Source: DATBLE01 sp963837265
GTDB taxonomy: Bacteria; Actinomycetota; Thermoleophilia; Gaiellales; Gaiellaceae
Assembly (NCBI GenBank): GCA_963837265.1
Contig: CAWIMQ010000006.1
Span: 372,001-436,000, forward strand
Direction: 5' to 3'
DNA: 64,000 nt
Shown: positions 1 through 8,635 of the stretch, in pieces
Layout: every line of letters begins with the position of its first letter
How positions within the stretch are numbered: the first letter of the stretch is position 1
Notes under the pieces: model-generated
Database searches by the model: none
What the model was told of the DNA's origin: nothing
The model's input: the letters and a program-made list of their open reading frames with translations, nothing else
Made by a program: the position numbers and the translations under genes

Positions 1-22
1 CCCGATCCACTAGAGTCGAATC

Positions 23-451
23 GTGAGCCTCGAGTCGGTCGAAGTCGTGGTTCGCGGCTACCGCGCCTTCATCGACGGCGACTTCGACGCGATCGCCGAG
101 CTCCTGGACGACGACGTGGAGTGGTACCCGCTCGGGGCCGGGCCGCTCTCCGTCGTCGACCACGCGGAGGTGCTCGGCGTCGTCGCCGAGCGGTACCGCG
201 AGCAGTACCGGGTCGAGCTCGAGCGTTGCGTCGGCCTCGGCGACCGGGTGGTCGTCGGCTTTCGCGCTTCCCGGGCAATGCGCGATCCCGACGACGAGCG
301 GCCGCTCCAGTCGCGTCGCAAGTTCAGCGTCGAGCGCTACTCCGCGGTGGTGACGATCCGCGACGGCCGCGTCGTGCGAGTCGACGACTATCCGCACCTG
401 CAGGCGGCCTTCGCCGCGGTCGGGCTGGACGAGAACGGCGAGAGCGTCTAG
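23..451 (+). CDS. SnoaL-like / NTF2-superfamily protein
   Basis: A 142-residue protein with the SnoaL-like fold pattern. An N-terminal helix leads into an IDGDFDAIAELLDDDVEW segment, followed by alternating strands and the YSAVVTIRDGRVVRVDDY beta pair typical of ketosteroid-isomerase-like domains. Family members are small isomerases, hydrolases or ligand-binding proteins, so the substrate cannot be read from sequence. The start is the GTG at 23. It is convergent with the Pro/Glu-rich gene, whose stop overlaps its last codons. Confidence 0.8.
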   Translation: MSLESVEVVVRGYRAFIDGDFDAIAELLDDDVEWYPLGAGPLSVVDHAEVLGVVAERYREQYRVELERCVGLGDRVVVGFRASRAMRDPDDERPLQSRRKFSVERYSAVVTIRDGRVVRVDDYPHLQAAFAAVGLDENGESV

Positions 452-864
452 CTCCGCCCGAAGAGCCGCGCGATGATTCCCCTGCGCGGCTCCGCGGCCG
501 GCGGCTCCGGCTCCTGCACCGCCGCCGGCTCTGCTGCCTCCGGCACCGGCTCCTGCACCGCCGCCGGCTCCGCCTGAGGCTGGGGCTCCGGAGCGGGTTC
601 CGCTGCCTCCGGCACCGGCTCCTGCACCGCCGCCGGCTCCGCCTGAGGCTGGGGCTCCGGAGCGGGTTCCGCGGCCAGGGCCGGCTCCTCTACCGGCCCG
701 GGCTCCTGCTCGGGCCGGCCGCTCGCCCGCGGCTCGGGCGGAGGCTCGGGTGCGGGCCCCGGGGTCGTCTCACTCCAGGGGTCGGCGTCTCGCCGGGCCC
801 GGGCGCGCTCCAGGTCGCCCCGGATCGCGGCCCGCATCTCCTCGATCTGGCTCCTCTCCTTCAC
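448..864 (-). CDS. Pro/Ala/Glu-rich repeat protein, unknown function
   Basis: About 138 residues with three parts. A charged helix (KERSQIEEMRAAIRGDLERA) comes first, then a long disordered stretch rich in Pro, Ala, Glu and Gln, then a short basic/hydrophobic tail ending GIIARLFGRS. The disordered part holds two identical 23-residue repeats and a third partial one. GTG at 864 is chosen as start because GGGGAG lies upstream and the helix begins there; longer readings in the same frame look non-coding. The tail could be a membrane-surface or partner-binding peptide, but that is inference. It follows the metallopeptidase gene on the same strand. Confidence 0.55.
   Translation of the reverse strand: MKERSQIEEMRAAIRGDLERARARRDADPWSETTPGPAPEPPPEPRASGRPEQEPGPVEEPALAAEPAPEPQPQAEPAAVQEPVPEAAEPAPEPQPQAEPAAVQEPVPEAAEPAAVQEPEPPAAEPRRGIIARLFGRS
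533..670. repeat. Two perfect 69-bp direct repeats inside a coding region
   Basis: Positions 533-601 and 602-670 are near-identical 69-bp units, which is 23 codons, so the frame is kept. A third truncated unit lies just to the left. They encode the PAPEPQPQAEP-type repeats of the Pro/Glu-rich protein. Slippage or unequal recombination could vary copy number between strains. Confidence 0.85.
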
Positions 865-895
865 GCCGCGGAGTTCTCCCCGCGGACCGCGTCTC

Positions 896-2416
896 CTACC
901 GGACGCCGAGCTCGTGCAGGAGCGGACCGGTATCCAGCGGGTCGAACCCGAGCCGGCCCGCGACCTCCTCGCTCGAGGGCTTCGTGCCCTCATGGAAGAG
1001 CGCGCGCAGCCGCTCGCCCGTGTCCGGGCTCCGCCACCAGTCGTCGCCGACGTCCGCGACGAGCCGTGCCCGTAGCTGTGACGAGCGGATCCAGGCCCGC
1101 AGGTAGTCGGCGGAGTAGAAGCCGGCATCCGTGTCGGAGAGAAACCCGTCCGAGCGGTAGCGCACGCCGGTCGCGGCGGTCAGCTTCTCGGCATAGCCTT
1201 CCGACGTGCCGCCGTCCTCGGCGAAGCGGCTCCAGAAGTCGAGCTCGAACTCGAGCTTGGCCGCGTACCGAAGGTAGAGCAGCGCCTCCAGGAACGTGGC
1301 CGCGCCGGCGTTCTCGGCCGCCTCCTCGTCGGAGAGGCCGAAGTGCAAGGCGTGCCAGCCCGGCTCGCGCGAGATCGCCTCGAGGATGTAGGAGTAGACC
1401 TCGGTCAGCGCATGGTCGCGCGAGAGCCGCCGGAACGTGTACGGGAGGCCCGGGTCGCAGCCGGCGTAGTGGAGCGCGTGCCCCGCCTCGTGAAGGAACG
1501 CCTGGTAGTCGTGCATTCCGCCCTGCGCGCGCGTGATCAGGTGGACGACGCTAGGCGGATCGGAGGCGATCACACACGCGCGCGGCGCCTTCTGCGGACG
1601 GTCGTCGAGATCGAGCTTGACGTTCGGGTTGGCGGCGAGGTCGAAGCCGAGCGCTCTCAGCGTCTCCAGGCAGACGTCCGTCGCGCGCTCCTTGCTGTAC
1701 GTCGCCTCGAGCGGCGAGAGCCGCCGGACGTACGCCATGTGGTACGAGCGCGGCTCCTCCTCGCGGGCGCGGCCGAGGATCCGCTCGAACCAGTGGTCGC
1801 GCATGCGCAGGTACGCCTGCTCCGCGGCAGCCGCCGCCTCGTTCAACGTCGAGGACAGCGTCCGCAGCGAGATTCCCTTCTCTTCGTCATGGCGCGCGAC
1901 GGCGTCGGGCTCTCCGGACAGCTCGGCCGAAAGCTCCTCGCCGGCGCGGACGAGCTCGAGCCGTTCGTCGTTGAAGGTCGCATTCAGGTCGGCGTGGAGA
2001 GCGCCGAGCTCCTCCCGGTCGGCGTAGTCGTGCAGCACGGCGAGCCGGGCCTGGGCCGTGCGCAGCGGCAGCTCCTCCCCGCGAAACGCGAGCCGCGCAC
2101 CCAGTAGCCGGTTCTCGAGCTCGTCCTCGCGCTCGACGAGCTCGGCCGAGACGATGCCTCCCTCGCAGACCTTGCGCAAGCGGTACAGACGCTCGCGCTT
2201 CTCGGCCTCGACCGAGTGCTCGGCCTGCCGGAGCGAATCGAGCTGCTCGCGGGTGAAGAGGCCGGAGTAGCGAGCGACGATCTCGGCCTGCTCCGAGGTC
2301 TCCTTCTCGCCGACCCGCACGGCGCGGCTCTCCTCCGAGCGCTCGTACAGGCACTGCTTCAGCCGCTCCTCGTACTGGAGCGGCGTGTAGACCCCGGTGG
2401 TGCTCACGCGGGTCAA
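896..2416 (-). CDS. M3-like (oligopeptidase-type) zinc metallopeptidase
   Basis: A 506-residue, mostly helical protein with the gluzincin motif HEAGH in the context FLHEAGHALHYAG, and a downstream Glu in a TEVYSYILEAI segment expected to be the third zinc ligand. This pattern fits the thimet oligopeptidase/PepF superfamily (M3 and relatives), which cleaves short peptides in the cytoplasm. No signal peptide is seen. The N-terminal 300 residues are helical and charged, as in those enzymes. The reading frame opens at TTG 2416, overlapping the TGA of the receiver gene upstream; GTG 2407 is an alternative start. Coupling to that receiver gene is likely. Confidence 0.8.
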   Translation of the reverse strand: MTRVSTTGVYTPLQYEERLKQCLYERSEESRAVRVGEKETSEQAEIVARYSGLFTREQLDSLRQAEHSVEAEKRERLYRLRKVCEGGIVSAELVEREDELENRLLGARLAFRGEELPLRTAQARLAVLHDYADREELGALHADLNATFNDERLELVRAGEELSAELSGEPDAVARHDEEKGISLRTLSSTLNEAAAAAEQAYLRMRDHWFERILGRAREEEPRSYHMAYVRRLSPLEATYSKERATDVCLETLRALGFDLAANPNVKLDLDDRPQKAPRACVIASDPPSVVHLITRAQGGMHDYQAFLHEAGHALHYAGCDPGLPYTFRRLSRDHALTEVYSYILEAISREPGWHALHFGLSDEEAAENAGAATFLEALLYLRYAAKLEFELDFWSRFAEDGGTSEGYAEKLTAATGVRYRSDGFLSDTDAGFYSADYLRAWIRSSQLRARLVADVGDDWWRSPDTGERLRALFHEGTKPSSEEVAGRLGFDPLDTGPLLHELGVR

Positions 2417-2787
2417 TCTACACGCTTGCCGCCGGCAACCAGCCGCGACACGGTTGCCGCCAGCGTGCCGATCTCGAACGGCTTCGCGATGATCTCCTCC
2501 GCCAGGCTGCGCAGCTCCGGTCCGACCTCCTCGGAGCCGGTGAGGAGGGCGACCGGCGGTCGGTCGCGGCCGAGCTCCATGAGCAGGTCGCGGCCGTCTC
2601 CGTCGCCAAGCTTGAGGTCGAGGAGCATCGCGTCAACCTTCGCGCCCGCGAGCGCCGCCCGCGCCTCCTGCAGCGAGCCCGCCTCGATCACCCGGTAGCC
2701 GTCGAGCTCCAGGTTTACCCGGCACAGCATCCGCAGGGACGGGTCGTCGTCCACGACCAGCACTGTCTGCGCGTCCCCGCCCCCCAC
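2413..2787 (-). CDS. Stand-alone response-regulator receiver protein
   Basis: A 124-residue CheY-like single domain. The acidic pocket is VVDDD near residue 12, the phosphoacceptor Asp is about residue 57 (MLLDLKL), Thr is about 83 (LLTGS) and the conserved Lys about 102 (IAKPF). All phosphorylation residues are intact and there is no output domain. It probably acts by protein-protein contact. Its stop overlaps the metallopeptidase start, so the two form a small operon; no histidine kinase is adjacent. The gene is divergent from the membrane protein at 2874. Confidence 0.85.
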   Translation of the reverse strand: MGGGDAQTVLVVDDDPSLRMLCRVNLELDGYRVIEAGSLQEARAALAGAKVDAMLLDLKLGDGDGRDLLMELGRDRPPVALLTGSEEVGPELRSLAEEIIAKPFEIGTLAATVSRLVAGGKRVD

Positions 2788-2873
2788 GGCTGCACGAGTT
2801 TACTCCGGCGGTATGATCGAGCCACTTGAGGCCGAGTTGCGGCACCAGCGAAGCCCGCCGCTACGCGGGCACG

Positions 2874-3389
2874 ATGGCCGGCTTCTGGAGCGGGCTGGCC
2901 GGTACGCTGCGCGCCCTCGACCAGATCGCGGCAGGCTCGCACCGGCTGGTCGAGGACGCCGTCGACGAGCTGCGCGAGTTGCAGTACCGCCTGCACTGGT
3001 CGAGCGAGCTGCTCGCCGGGGTCGAGCCGCCGGCAGGCGCCTGCCTCGCGCACGCCGAGCTCTCCGACGCGCTCGTCGACGCGCGTGACGCCACGGGCGA
3101 GGTCGCCGAGGCGCTCGAGCTCGCCGGTCGCGAGGCCGCCGCCGAGCTCCTGCTCGAATGGCGCGGCACCCTGTTTCGCGTCCGCCTCGCGCGGATCCGC
3201 CTGGCGGCCACGCCCGAGCCCGAGCCTGTCCACGTGCCGCCGGATCCGCCATCGTCCGCTGCCACCTCGAGCGTCCTGGCGCTGCTGGGCGCGGCAGCCT
3301 TCGTCGCCGGCGCCGCGCTCGTTCTCTGGCCGCTCTGGGCGGCGGGCCTGGCGCTCGTCGCCGGGGGCCTGCTCGTCCAGCGAGCGTAA
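2874..3389 (+). CDS. Small membrane protein, unknown function
   Basis: About 171 residues. The N-terminal 110 residues are helical and amphipathic (FWSGLAGTLRALDQIAAGSHRL onward), followed by a Pro-rich linker and two hydrophobic segments at the C-terminus that look like a membrane hairpin. ATG 2874 is chosen; an in-frame TTG at 2826 would give 16 more residues. A strong -10 hexamer TATGAT at 2812-2817 would start transcription almost at that TTG, so a leaderless longer form is possible. I recognise no family. Confidence 0.55.
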   Translation: MAGFWSGLAGTLRALDQIAAGSHRLVEDAVDELRELQYRLHWSSELLAGVEPPAGACLAHAELSDALVDARDATGEVAEALELAGREAAAELLLEWRGTLFRVRLARIRLAATPEPEPVHVPPDPPSSAATSSVLALLGAAAFVAGAALVLWPLWAAGLALVAGGLLVQRA

Positions 3390-3404
3390 CCCCCGCCCCC
3401 GCAC

Positions 3405-3435
3405 AGCCGTTCTCACTTTGAAATGGGAAACGGCT
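3405..3435. terminator. Hairpin between convergent genes
   Basis: Inverted arms AGCCGTT (3405-3411) and AACGGCT (3429-3435) surround a 17-nt loop between the 3' ends of the membrane-protein gene and gltX. There is no U-tract, so this is at best a weak bidirectional terminator. Confidence 0.3.
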
Positions 3436-3531
3436 CCGAGCGGCTCCGGCCGCGGCCGCCGAAGCCCTCGCCACGCTTTCGCCGCCGCGCCTGGCGCATG
3501 TTCCAGCGTGCGCTCGACCCGCTTGCGCGGC

Positions 3532-4776
3532 CTAGGCCCCTGCCTCCCTGGCGCTCCTGAGGCGGTCGAGCGTCTCCTCGCGCCCGAGCAGCGCGATGCT
3601 CTCGAAGAGCCCGGGCGACACGGTCGAGCCGGTGACGGCCACCCTGATCGGCTGGAACGCCTCCCGCGGCTTCCGCCCGAGCCGCTCGGCAAGTTCCCGG
3701 AGCGCCTGCTCGATCGCCTCCGCCGTGAACGGCTCCAGCGCCGCGAGAGCCTCCGCCGCCGCTCCGAGCACCGCCGGGTCGAGAGCGGCGAGCTCGTAGC
3801 CGTCCCGCCGCTCGAAGAGGAAGCCGGCGTACTCACGGAACTGGCCCAGACGCTCGATCTTCTCCTGGACGAGCGGCGCGGCGGCGCGAATCCGCTCCTC
3901 CGGCCAGTCGTAGCCGCGCTCGCGCAGGAAGGCGACGAGCGCGTCCGCGTACTCGGCAAGCGGGAGCGCGCGCAGGTGGACGCCGTTCATCCAGTCGAGC
4001 TTCTGGTAGTCGAGCGTCGCCGGGCTGGAGCCGACCCGGTCGAGCGAGAAGCGGCGCACGAGCTCCTCCGGCGCCATGATCGTCGTCTCGCCGTCCGGCG
4101 CCCAGCCGAGCAGCGCGAGGAAGTTCATCAGCGCGGGTGGGATGTAGCCGGCGGTCCGGAACTCGTCCACCGAGGTGGCGCCGTGACGCTTGGAGAGCTT
4201 CCGGCCGTCGTCGCCGAGCACGTCGGGGACGTGGGCGTACACCGGCGGGTCGTGCCCGAGAGCGGCCAGGATCCGCAGCTGCTTCGGCGTGTTCGAGACG
4301 TGGTCGCGGCCGCGGATCACGTGCGTGATCCCGTCGTCCAGGTCCTCGACCGGGTTGGCGAAGTTGTAGGTGGCCCGGCCGTCCGAGCGGACGAGCACCA
4401 CGTCTTCGAGCTCTCCGTTCGGGACCTCGACCCGTCCGAGGACGGCGTCGTCCCAGGCGGTGATGCCCTCGCCGGGCATCCGGAAGCGGATTGCACCCTC
4501 GTCCTCGTAGGCGGCGCCGTCGGCGACGAGCTGCCGCGCGAGCTCGCCGCAGCGCCCCATCGCGTCGAGCTGGAACGTCACCGGCCCGTCCCAGTCGATC
4601 CCGAGCCACGAGAGCGACCGCTGGATCTGCTCCGTCGCCTCCGCGACCTCCCGGCTCGTGTCGGTGTTCTCGATCCGGAGCAGACAGGCGCCCCCGTGCC
4701 GTCGGGCGAAGAGCCAGTTGAACAGGAACGTCCGGACGCCGCCGACGTGCAGGAAGCCGGTCGGGCTCGGGGCCAT
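3532..4776 (-). CDS. gltX: Glutamyl-tRNA synthetase, compact form
   Basis: Class I aminoacyl-tRNA synthetase that charges tRNA with glutamate. Visible are the N-terminal APSPTGFLHVGG (HIGH-type) segment, the IENTDTSR loop, ITHVIRGRDHVSNTPKQ and the KLSKRHG (KMSKS) loop. At about 414 residues it is shorter than the usual 460-490. The loss falls after GAAYED, where the Cys-rich zinc-binding insertion (YCYC...region) is normally found, and the chain jumps directly to GAIRFRMP. ATG 4776 is used because no earlier in-frame start is plausible. It is downstream of the MFS gene on the same strand. Whether it is discriminating or also charges tRNA-Gln is not decidable here. Confidence 0.93.
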   Translation of the reverse strand: MAPSPTGFLHVGGVRTFLFNWLFARRHGGACLLRIENTDTSREVAEATEQIQRSLSWLGIDWDGPVTFQLDAMGRCGELARQLVADGAAYEDEGAIRFRMPGEGITAWDDAVLGRVEVPNGELEDVVLVRSDGRATYNFANPVEDLDDGITHVIRGRDHVSNTPKQLRILAALGHDPPVYAHVPDVLGDDGRKLSKRHGATSVDEFRTAGYIPPALMNFLALLGWAPDGETTIMAPEELVRRFSLDRVGSSPATLDYQKLDWMNGVHLRALPLAEYADALVAFLRERGYDWPEERIRAAAPLVQEKIERLGQFREYAGFLFERRDGYELAALDPAVLGAAAEALAALEPFTAEAIEQALRELAERLGRKPREAFQPIRVAVTGSTVSPGLFESIALLGREETLDRLRSAREAGA

Positions 4777-4868
4777 GCGGACGCGGACGGTGACGCCTTC
4801 GGCGTCACGATATCGCCTCGCACCAAGACCGACAGCTCCGCTGTCTTCATTTTGCTCGGCTTCGCCTC

Positions 4869-6113
4869 TCACGCGGGCATCGTAGTGGCGGGCTTCCCGC
4901 GGCCGACCGCCCAGACCGCGGGGATGAGGAGCATGCTCAGGTTCGTGGCGAGGATCGCACCGAGCGCGAGCCAGAGCGCATTCGAGGTCCCGAGCCCGGC
5001 CGCGACCGGGCCGGCGATCGCCAGGCCGAACGGGGTGAGCACGAACGAGCCCAGCGAGTCGTACGAGCTGACGCGCGACTGGGCGCGCTCCGGGATCTCG
5101 CGCTGGAAGACCGTGAACCAGAGCGTCAGATGGACCGCGATCGCCAGGCCGGCGAAGAACGACGCGCTCGCGATCAGCCACGTCGGCGCGTGCAGCGCGA
5201 GTGCGGCGAGCTGAGGCACAACCAGCACGGGCCAGAGGATGCAGGCGACGAGCGGCCGCCCGGGACGATGCCGGAGCGCGACCAGGCCGCCGGCGACCGC
5301 TCCGGCGCCGTTCACCGAGAGGATGGTCGCCCAGGCGCCCGCGCCGCCGAGATGCTGCTTCGCGACCAGCGGCCCGAGGACAGGCCAGAACATGAAGAAG
5401 ATGTTCCCGATCCCGAACAGGACGACGGTCGACCAGAGCCAGGTCCGCGACACGAACTCGCGCCAGCCTTCGCGGAGCTCGTGCAGGAACTGGGCGTGCG
5501 GCAACAGCTCGGCACGCGGCGGGATGCGGATCCGCGCAAGCAGGCCGGCCGCGCCGACGAAGGAGCCTGCGTCGACGGCGAGCGCGATTCCCGGGCTCCC
5601 GGCGACGACGACCGCCCCGCCGACGGCCGGTCCGAGCACGAACACGAGGTTCCTCGTGAGGCCCCTGAGGGCATTCGCCTGCTGGAGGCGCGCGGCGCTG
5701 ACCGTCTGCGGGACGAGGCCGGTCTCGGCCGGGATCACGAAGCCGTTGCCGATCCCGTAGACGGCCTGGAGCGCGATCAGCAGCGCGATGGTCGCGTGGC
5801 CGGAGAGCACCACCGCAGCCGTCGCCGCCTGCGCCGCGCCCTGCACGAGCGACGCTGCGACAAGGACGAGGTGACGCGGGAGGCGGTCGGACAGCACGCC
5901 TCCGAAGAGAACGACCGCTGCATTCGCCGCCTGCCGGGTGCCGAGGACGATCCCCAGGTCGGTCGCATGGCCGGTGAGGTCGAGGACGGCGAACGCCAGC
6001 GCGATTCCGGCGACCGCGTCCCCGAGCGTCGTCACCGTGGTCGCGGAGAAGAGCAGCCGGTAGTCGCGCTCGACCAGGGGGCCGAGCCGCTCGCGAAGAG
6101 GGATCGAGGACAC
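4869..6113 (-). CDS. Major facilitator superfamily transporter
   Basis: About 414 residues with roughly 12 hydrophobic segments. An opening FSATTVTTLGDAVAGIALAF and a GVLSDRLPRH loop match MFS motif A between helices 2 and 3. It resembles the MFS_3/enterobactin-exporter-like group of drug or siderophore effluxers. GTG 6113 gives the natural N-terminus VSSIPLRERLGPL. It is divergent from the endonuclease IV gene with only 19 bp between starts, so the two promoters must overlap. The substrate is unknown. Confidence 0.85.
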   Translation of the reverse strand: MSSIPLRERLGPLVERDYRLLFSATTVTTLGDAVAGIALAFAVLDLTGHATDLGIVLGTRQAANAAVVLFGGVLSDRLPRHLVLVAASLVQGAAQAATAAVVLSGHATIALLIALQAVYGIGNGFVIPAETGLVPQTVSAARLQQANALRGLTRNLVFVLGPAVGGAVVVAGSPGIALAVDAGSFVGAAGLLARIRIPPRAELLPHAQFLHELREGWREFVSRTWLWSTVVLFGIGNIFFMFWPVLGPLVAKQHLGGAGAWATILSVNGAGAVAGGLVALRHRPGRPLVACILWPVLVVPQLAALALHAPTWLIASASFFAGLAIAVHLTLWFTVFQREIPERAQSRVSSYDSLGSFVLTPFGLAIAGPVAAGLGTSNALWLALGAILATNLSMLLIPAVWAVGRGKPATTMPA

Positions 6114-6132
6114 GGCGGGTAGCGTACGACTC

Positions 6133-6975
6133 GTGCTCCTCGGCGCCCACTGCTCCGGCGGGATCAAGAAGGCGCTCGACCGGGCGGCCGAGCTCGGCGC
6201 CGACTCGCTCCAGCTCTTCGTCCAGAGCCCGCGCACCTGGCGGTTCCCCGAGCACGAGCCGGCCGATCTCGACGCGTTCCGGCGGCGGCGGCAGGAGCTC
6301 GGGATCGGCGCGGTCGTCGTCCATGCGCTCTACCTCGTCAACCTGGCGAGCCCGAACGACGACTTCTACGCGAAGAGCGTGGCCACCATGCGCTCGACGA
6401 TGGACGCCGCCTGCGCGATCGAGGCGGAGGGCGTGATCTTCCACGTCGGGTCGCACCAGGGCGCCGGCTTCGACGCCGGCCTGGAGCGGGTCGTTCCCGC
6501 GCTGGCGCAGGTCCTCGAGCGCTGCTCCGACACCACCTGGCTCCTGCTCGAGAACTCGGCCGGAGCGGGCGGGACGATCGGCCGGTCGCTCGACGAGCTC
6601 GCGGCGCTCCACGAGGCCGTCGACAAGCACCCGCGACTGGGCCTCTGCCTCGACTCGTGCCACCTCTGGGTCTCCGGCTGCGACGTCACCGATCGGGCGG
6701 CGCTCGACGGGCTGCTCGGCGAGATCGACAGCCGCATCGGGCGCGACCGCCTCCGTGCGCTGCACGTGAACGACGCGCAGGCACCGCTCGGCTCGAACCG
6801 CGACCGGCATGCGAACATCCTCGACGGGCTGATGGGCGAGCAGCTCGGCGTGTTCCTCGGACACCCGGCCCTTCAGGGCCTGCCAGCCGTGATGGAGGTT
6901 CCAGGCCCCGACAACCACGGCCCCGACGAGGGCGAGATGCGCAAGCTCCGCGAGCTCCACGCCCGCTGGGCCTAA
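6133..6975 (+). CDS. nfo: Endonuclease IV (AP endonuclease)
   Basis: A 280-residue TIM-barrel AP endonuclease that cuts 5' of abasic sites in base-excision repair. The trinuclear zinc ligands are visible in order: FHVGSHQ, LLENSAG, LDSCHLWVSG, LHVNDAQ with a following RDRHANI, and VMEVPG. Length matches the family. The start is GTG 6133. The gene ends directly against the dispersed hairpin repeat at 6976. Confidence 0.93.
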   Translation: MLLGAHCSGGIKKALDRAAELGADSLQLFVQSPRTWRFPEHEPADLDAFRRRRQELGIGAVVVHALYLVNLASPNDDFYAKSVATMRSTMDAACAIEAEGVIFHVGSHQGAGFDAGLERVVPALAQVLERCSDTTWLLLENSAGAGGTIGRSLDELAALHEAVDKHPRLGLCLDSCHLWVSGCDVTDRAALDGLLGEIDSRIGRDRLRALHVNDAQAPLGSNRDRHANILDGLMGEQLGVFLGHPALQGLPAVMEVPGPDNHGPDEGEMRKLRELHARWA

Positions 6976-7083
6976 CACGGGGGGAACAACCGGTTCCCCC
7001 GTGCGCCCCTCCCAGGCGTGCTCACGGCCGACCGAAGTGCGCTGCGCCCGCCAGGTCGGTCGCGGCGACGAAGTCCCCTTCGA
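6976..7083 (-). repeat. Dispersed intergenic repeat, copy A
   Basis: Read on the minus strand, this begins CGTCGCCGCGACCGACC and ends in the hairpin GGGGGAACC/GGTTCCCCC (6976-7003), matching the copies at 33766 and 56443. The hairpin abuts the nfo stop codon and could also act as its terminator. Confidence 0.65.
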
Positions 7084-7101
7084 CGTCGGGGAGCGGTGCC
7101 C

Positions 7102-7506
7102 TCAGCGAACCCGGGCGAAGACCCGGAAGGTCGGGCTTCCCACCGGCAGCTCGGAGAACTCCGGGTTCACGCAGCCGAGGTCGTCGCCCCGGTTCCGGTA
7201 GGTCTCCTCGACCTCGACCCGGCACATCGGGAGTGGCTGCCGCTTCGACCGCACCGCGCCGAAGCCGCCGCGCCGCACCTCGGCCTCGCGGAGAAGATCC
7301 ACGTCGATCTCGACCTCGTACACCTTCTGCATGCAGCCGATGTAGGTGTGTCCGAACTCCTCGTACGCGTAGACGAAGGGGCACGCGCGGTCGAGGCACG
7401 TCGCGGGGTAGACGACCTTGTCGCAGTGCACGCCGCACCGCCGGCACTCGACCTCGTCCTGAGGCCTGAGCGGAAGCGATCGGGTCGTGCCGCGGGCGGG
7501 CTCCAT
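7102..7506 (-). CDS. Cysteine-rich conserved-looking protein
   Basis: About 134 residues. Near the N-terminus is CRRCGVHC, followed by CLDRACPFVYAYEEFG, IGCMQKVYEVEID and later Cys residues at PMCRVEV and LGCVNPE. This spacing suggests a metal or Fe-S site. ATG 7506 is chosen because it follows a plausible leader and precedes the conserved region. It is divergent from the Ca2+/H+ exchanger. I do not recognise the family. Confidence 0.6.
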   Translation of the reverse strand: MEPARGTTRSLPLRPQDEVECRRCGVHCDKVVYPATCLDRACPFVYAYEEFGHTYIGCMQKVYEVEIDVDLLREAEVRRGGFGAVRSKRQPLPMCRVEVEETYRNRGDDLGCVNPEFSELPVGSPTFRVFARVR

Positions 7507-7600
7507 ACCGAGATTGTGGGCCGGGCCGGTCCCGCTGCGCAAGTCTTGACAAACCGGCGCCGTTCAGGCATGGGACCGCGCCCCGCTAGGCTTCCGGCCC

Positions 7601-8635
7601 GTGGCGCGACGTCTCCTCTGGGCTTCGCTCGGCCTCGCGCCGGTCACGATCCTCGTTCGCTTCGTTGCCGAGCCCGGCGACGTCGTCTCGTTCGCCCTCT
7701 CCGCCGTCGCGCTCGTTCCGCTCGCCTGGCTGATCGGCGAGGCGACGGAGCATGCCGCCAGGCACACCGGCCCGGGGATCGGCGGCTTCCTGAACGCCAC
7801 GTTCGGAAACGCGCCGGAGCTGATCATCGCCCTGTTCGCGGTGAACGACGGTCTGTTCGAGGTCGTGCGCGGCTCGCTCACCGGGAGCGTCGTCGGCAAC
7901 GTGCTCCTCGTGCTCGGCTTCTCGCTCCTGTTCGGGCCGACCAAGGAGATCGACCGCGGCTCGGCCCTGGTCTCGATCGGACTGGTGTTGCTCGCATCCC
8001 TGCTCTTCCTCGTGGTCGCCGTCCCGGGGTGGCACGGCGACACAACCCGCCACTCGCTCCAGGTGCTGTCGATTCCGGTCTCGACCGCCCTCCTGCTCGT
8101 CTATCTCGGCGTCACCTGGCGTCAGCTCCGCCGGCATCACGCCCTCTTCGAGGCGGAGGCCACGGCGGACGCCTGGACGTTGCCGCTCAGCCTCGGCGTG
8201 CTCGGCATCGCCACGGTCGCGACGGCGGTCGTCGCCGAGATCCTCGTCGGCTCCCTGGAGAACTTCGCCGAGCAGATCCACGTCAGCGACTTCTTCGTCG
8301 CGGGTGTGATCGTCGCGATCGTCGGCAATGCCGCCGAGCACGGCGGAGCGGTGGTCGTCGCCCGCCGCGGCCGCGTGAAGCTGGCGACCGAGATCGCCCT
8401 CTCGTCGAGCGCCCAGGTGGCCGTCTTCCTCGTTCCGGCGATCGCGCTCCTGTCCTGGACGATGAACCCGCTGGCGCTCGCGTTCCGGCAGGTGGAGATC
8501 GGCCTGCTCGCCTGCTCGGCGGCGCTGGCGGCGCTCCTGCTCGCGGGGGGCAGGTCGAGCACATGGCGGGGCGCGGTACTGGTCGTCGCCTACGCCGCCG
8601 CCGCGGCCGTCTTCTACAAGGCCGGGGGACGCTAG
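7601..8635 (+). CDS. Calcium/proton exchanger (CaCA superfamily)
   Basis: A 344-residue polytopic membrane protein with two inverted alpha-repeat motifs, FLNATFGNAPELIIALFA near residue 65 and IVAIVGNAAEHGGAVVVA near residue 240. The acidic Glu in each (GNAPEL and GNAAEH) is the ion-binding residue of CAX/ChaA-type antiporters. It probably exports Ca2+ in exchange for H+. The start is GTG 7601. Its end overlaps the stop of the convergent serine hydrolase by a few bases. Confidence 0.9.
   Translation: MARRLLWASLGLAPVTILVRFVAEPGDVVSFALSAVALVPLAWLIGEATEHAARHTGPGIGGFLNATFGNAPELIIALFAVNDGLFEVVRGSLTGSVVGNVLLVLGFSLLFGPTKEIDRGSALVSIGLVLLASLLFLVVAVPGWHGDTTRHSLQVLSIPVSTALLLVYLGVTWRQLRRHHALFEAEATADAWTLPLSLGVLGIATVATAVVAEILVGSLENFAEQIHVSDFFVAGVIVAIVGNAAEHGGAVVVARRGRVKLATEIALSSSAQVAVFLVPAIALLSWTMNPLALAFRQVEIGLLACSAALAALLLAGGRSSTWRGAVLVVAYAAAAAVFYKAGGR

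Noticed and set aside
3532..6978. One giant minus-strand protein spanning gltX, the MFS gene and nfo
   Set aside because: Only the gltX part has family motifs; the rest is out of frame with the MFS gene and antisense to nfo.
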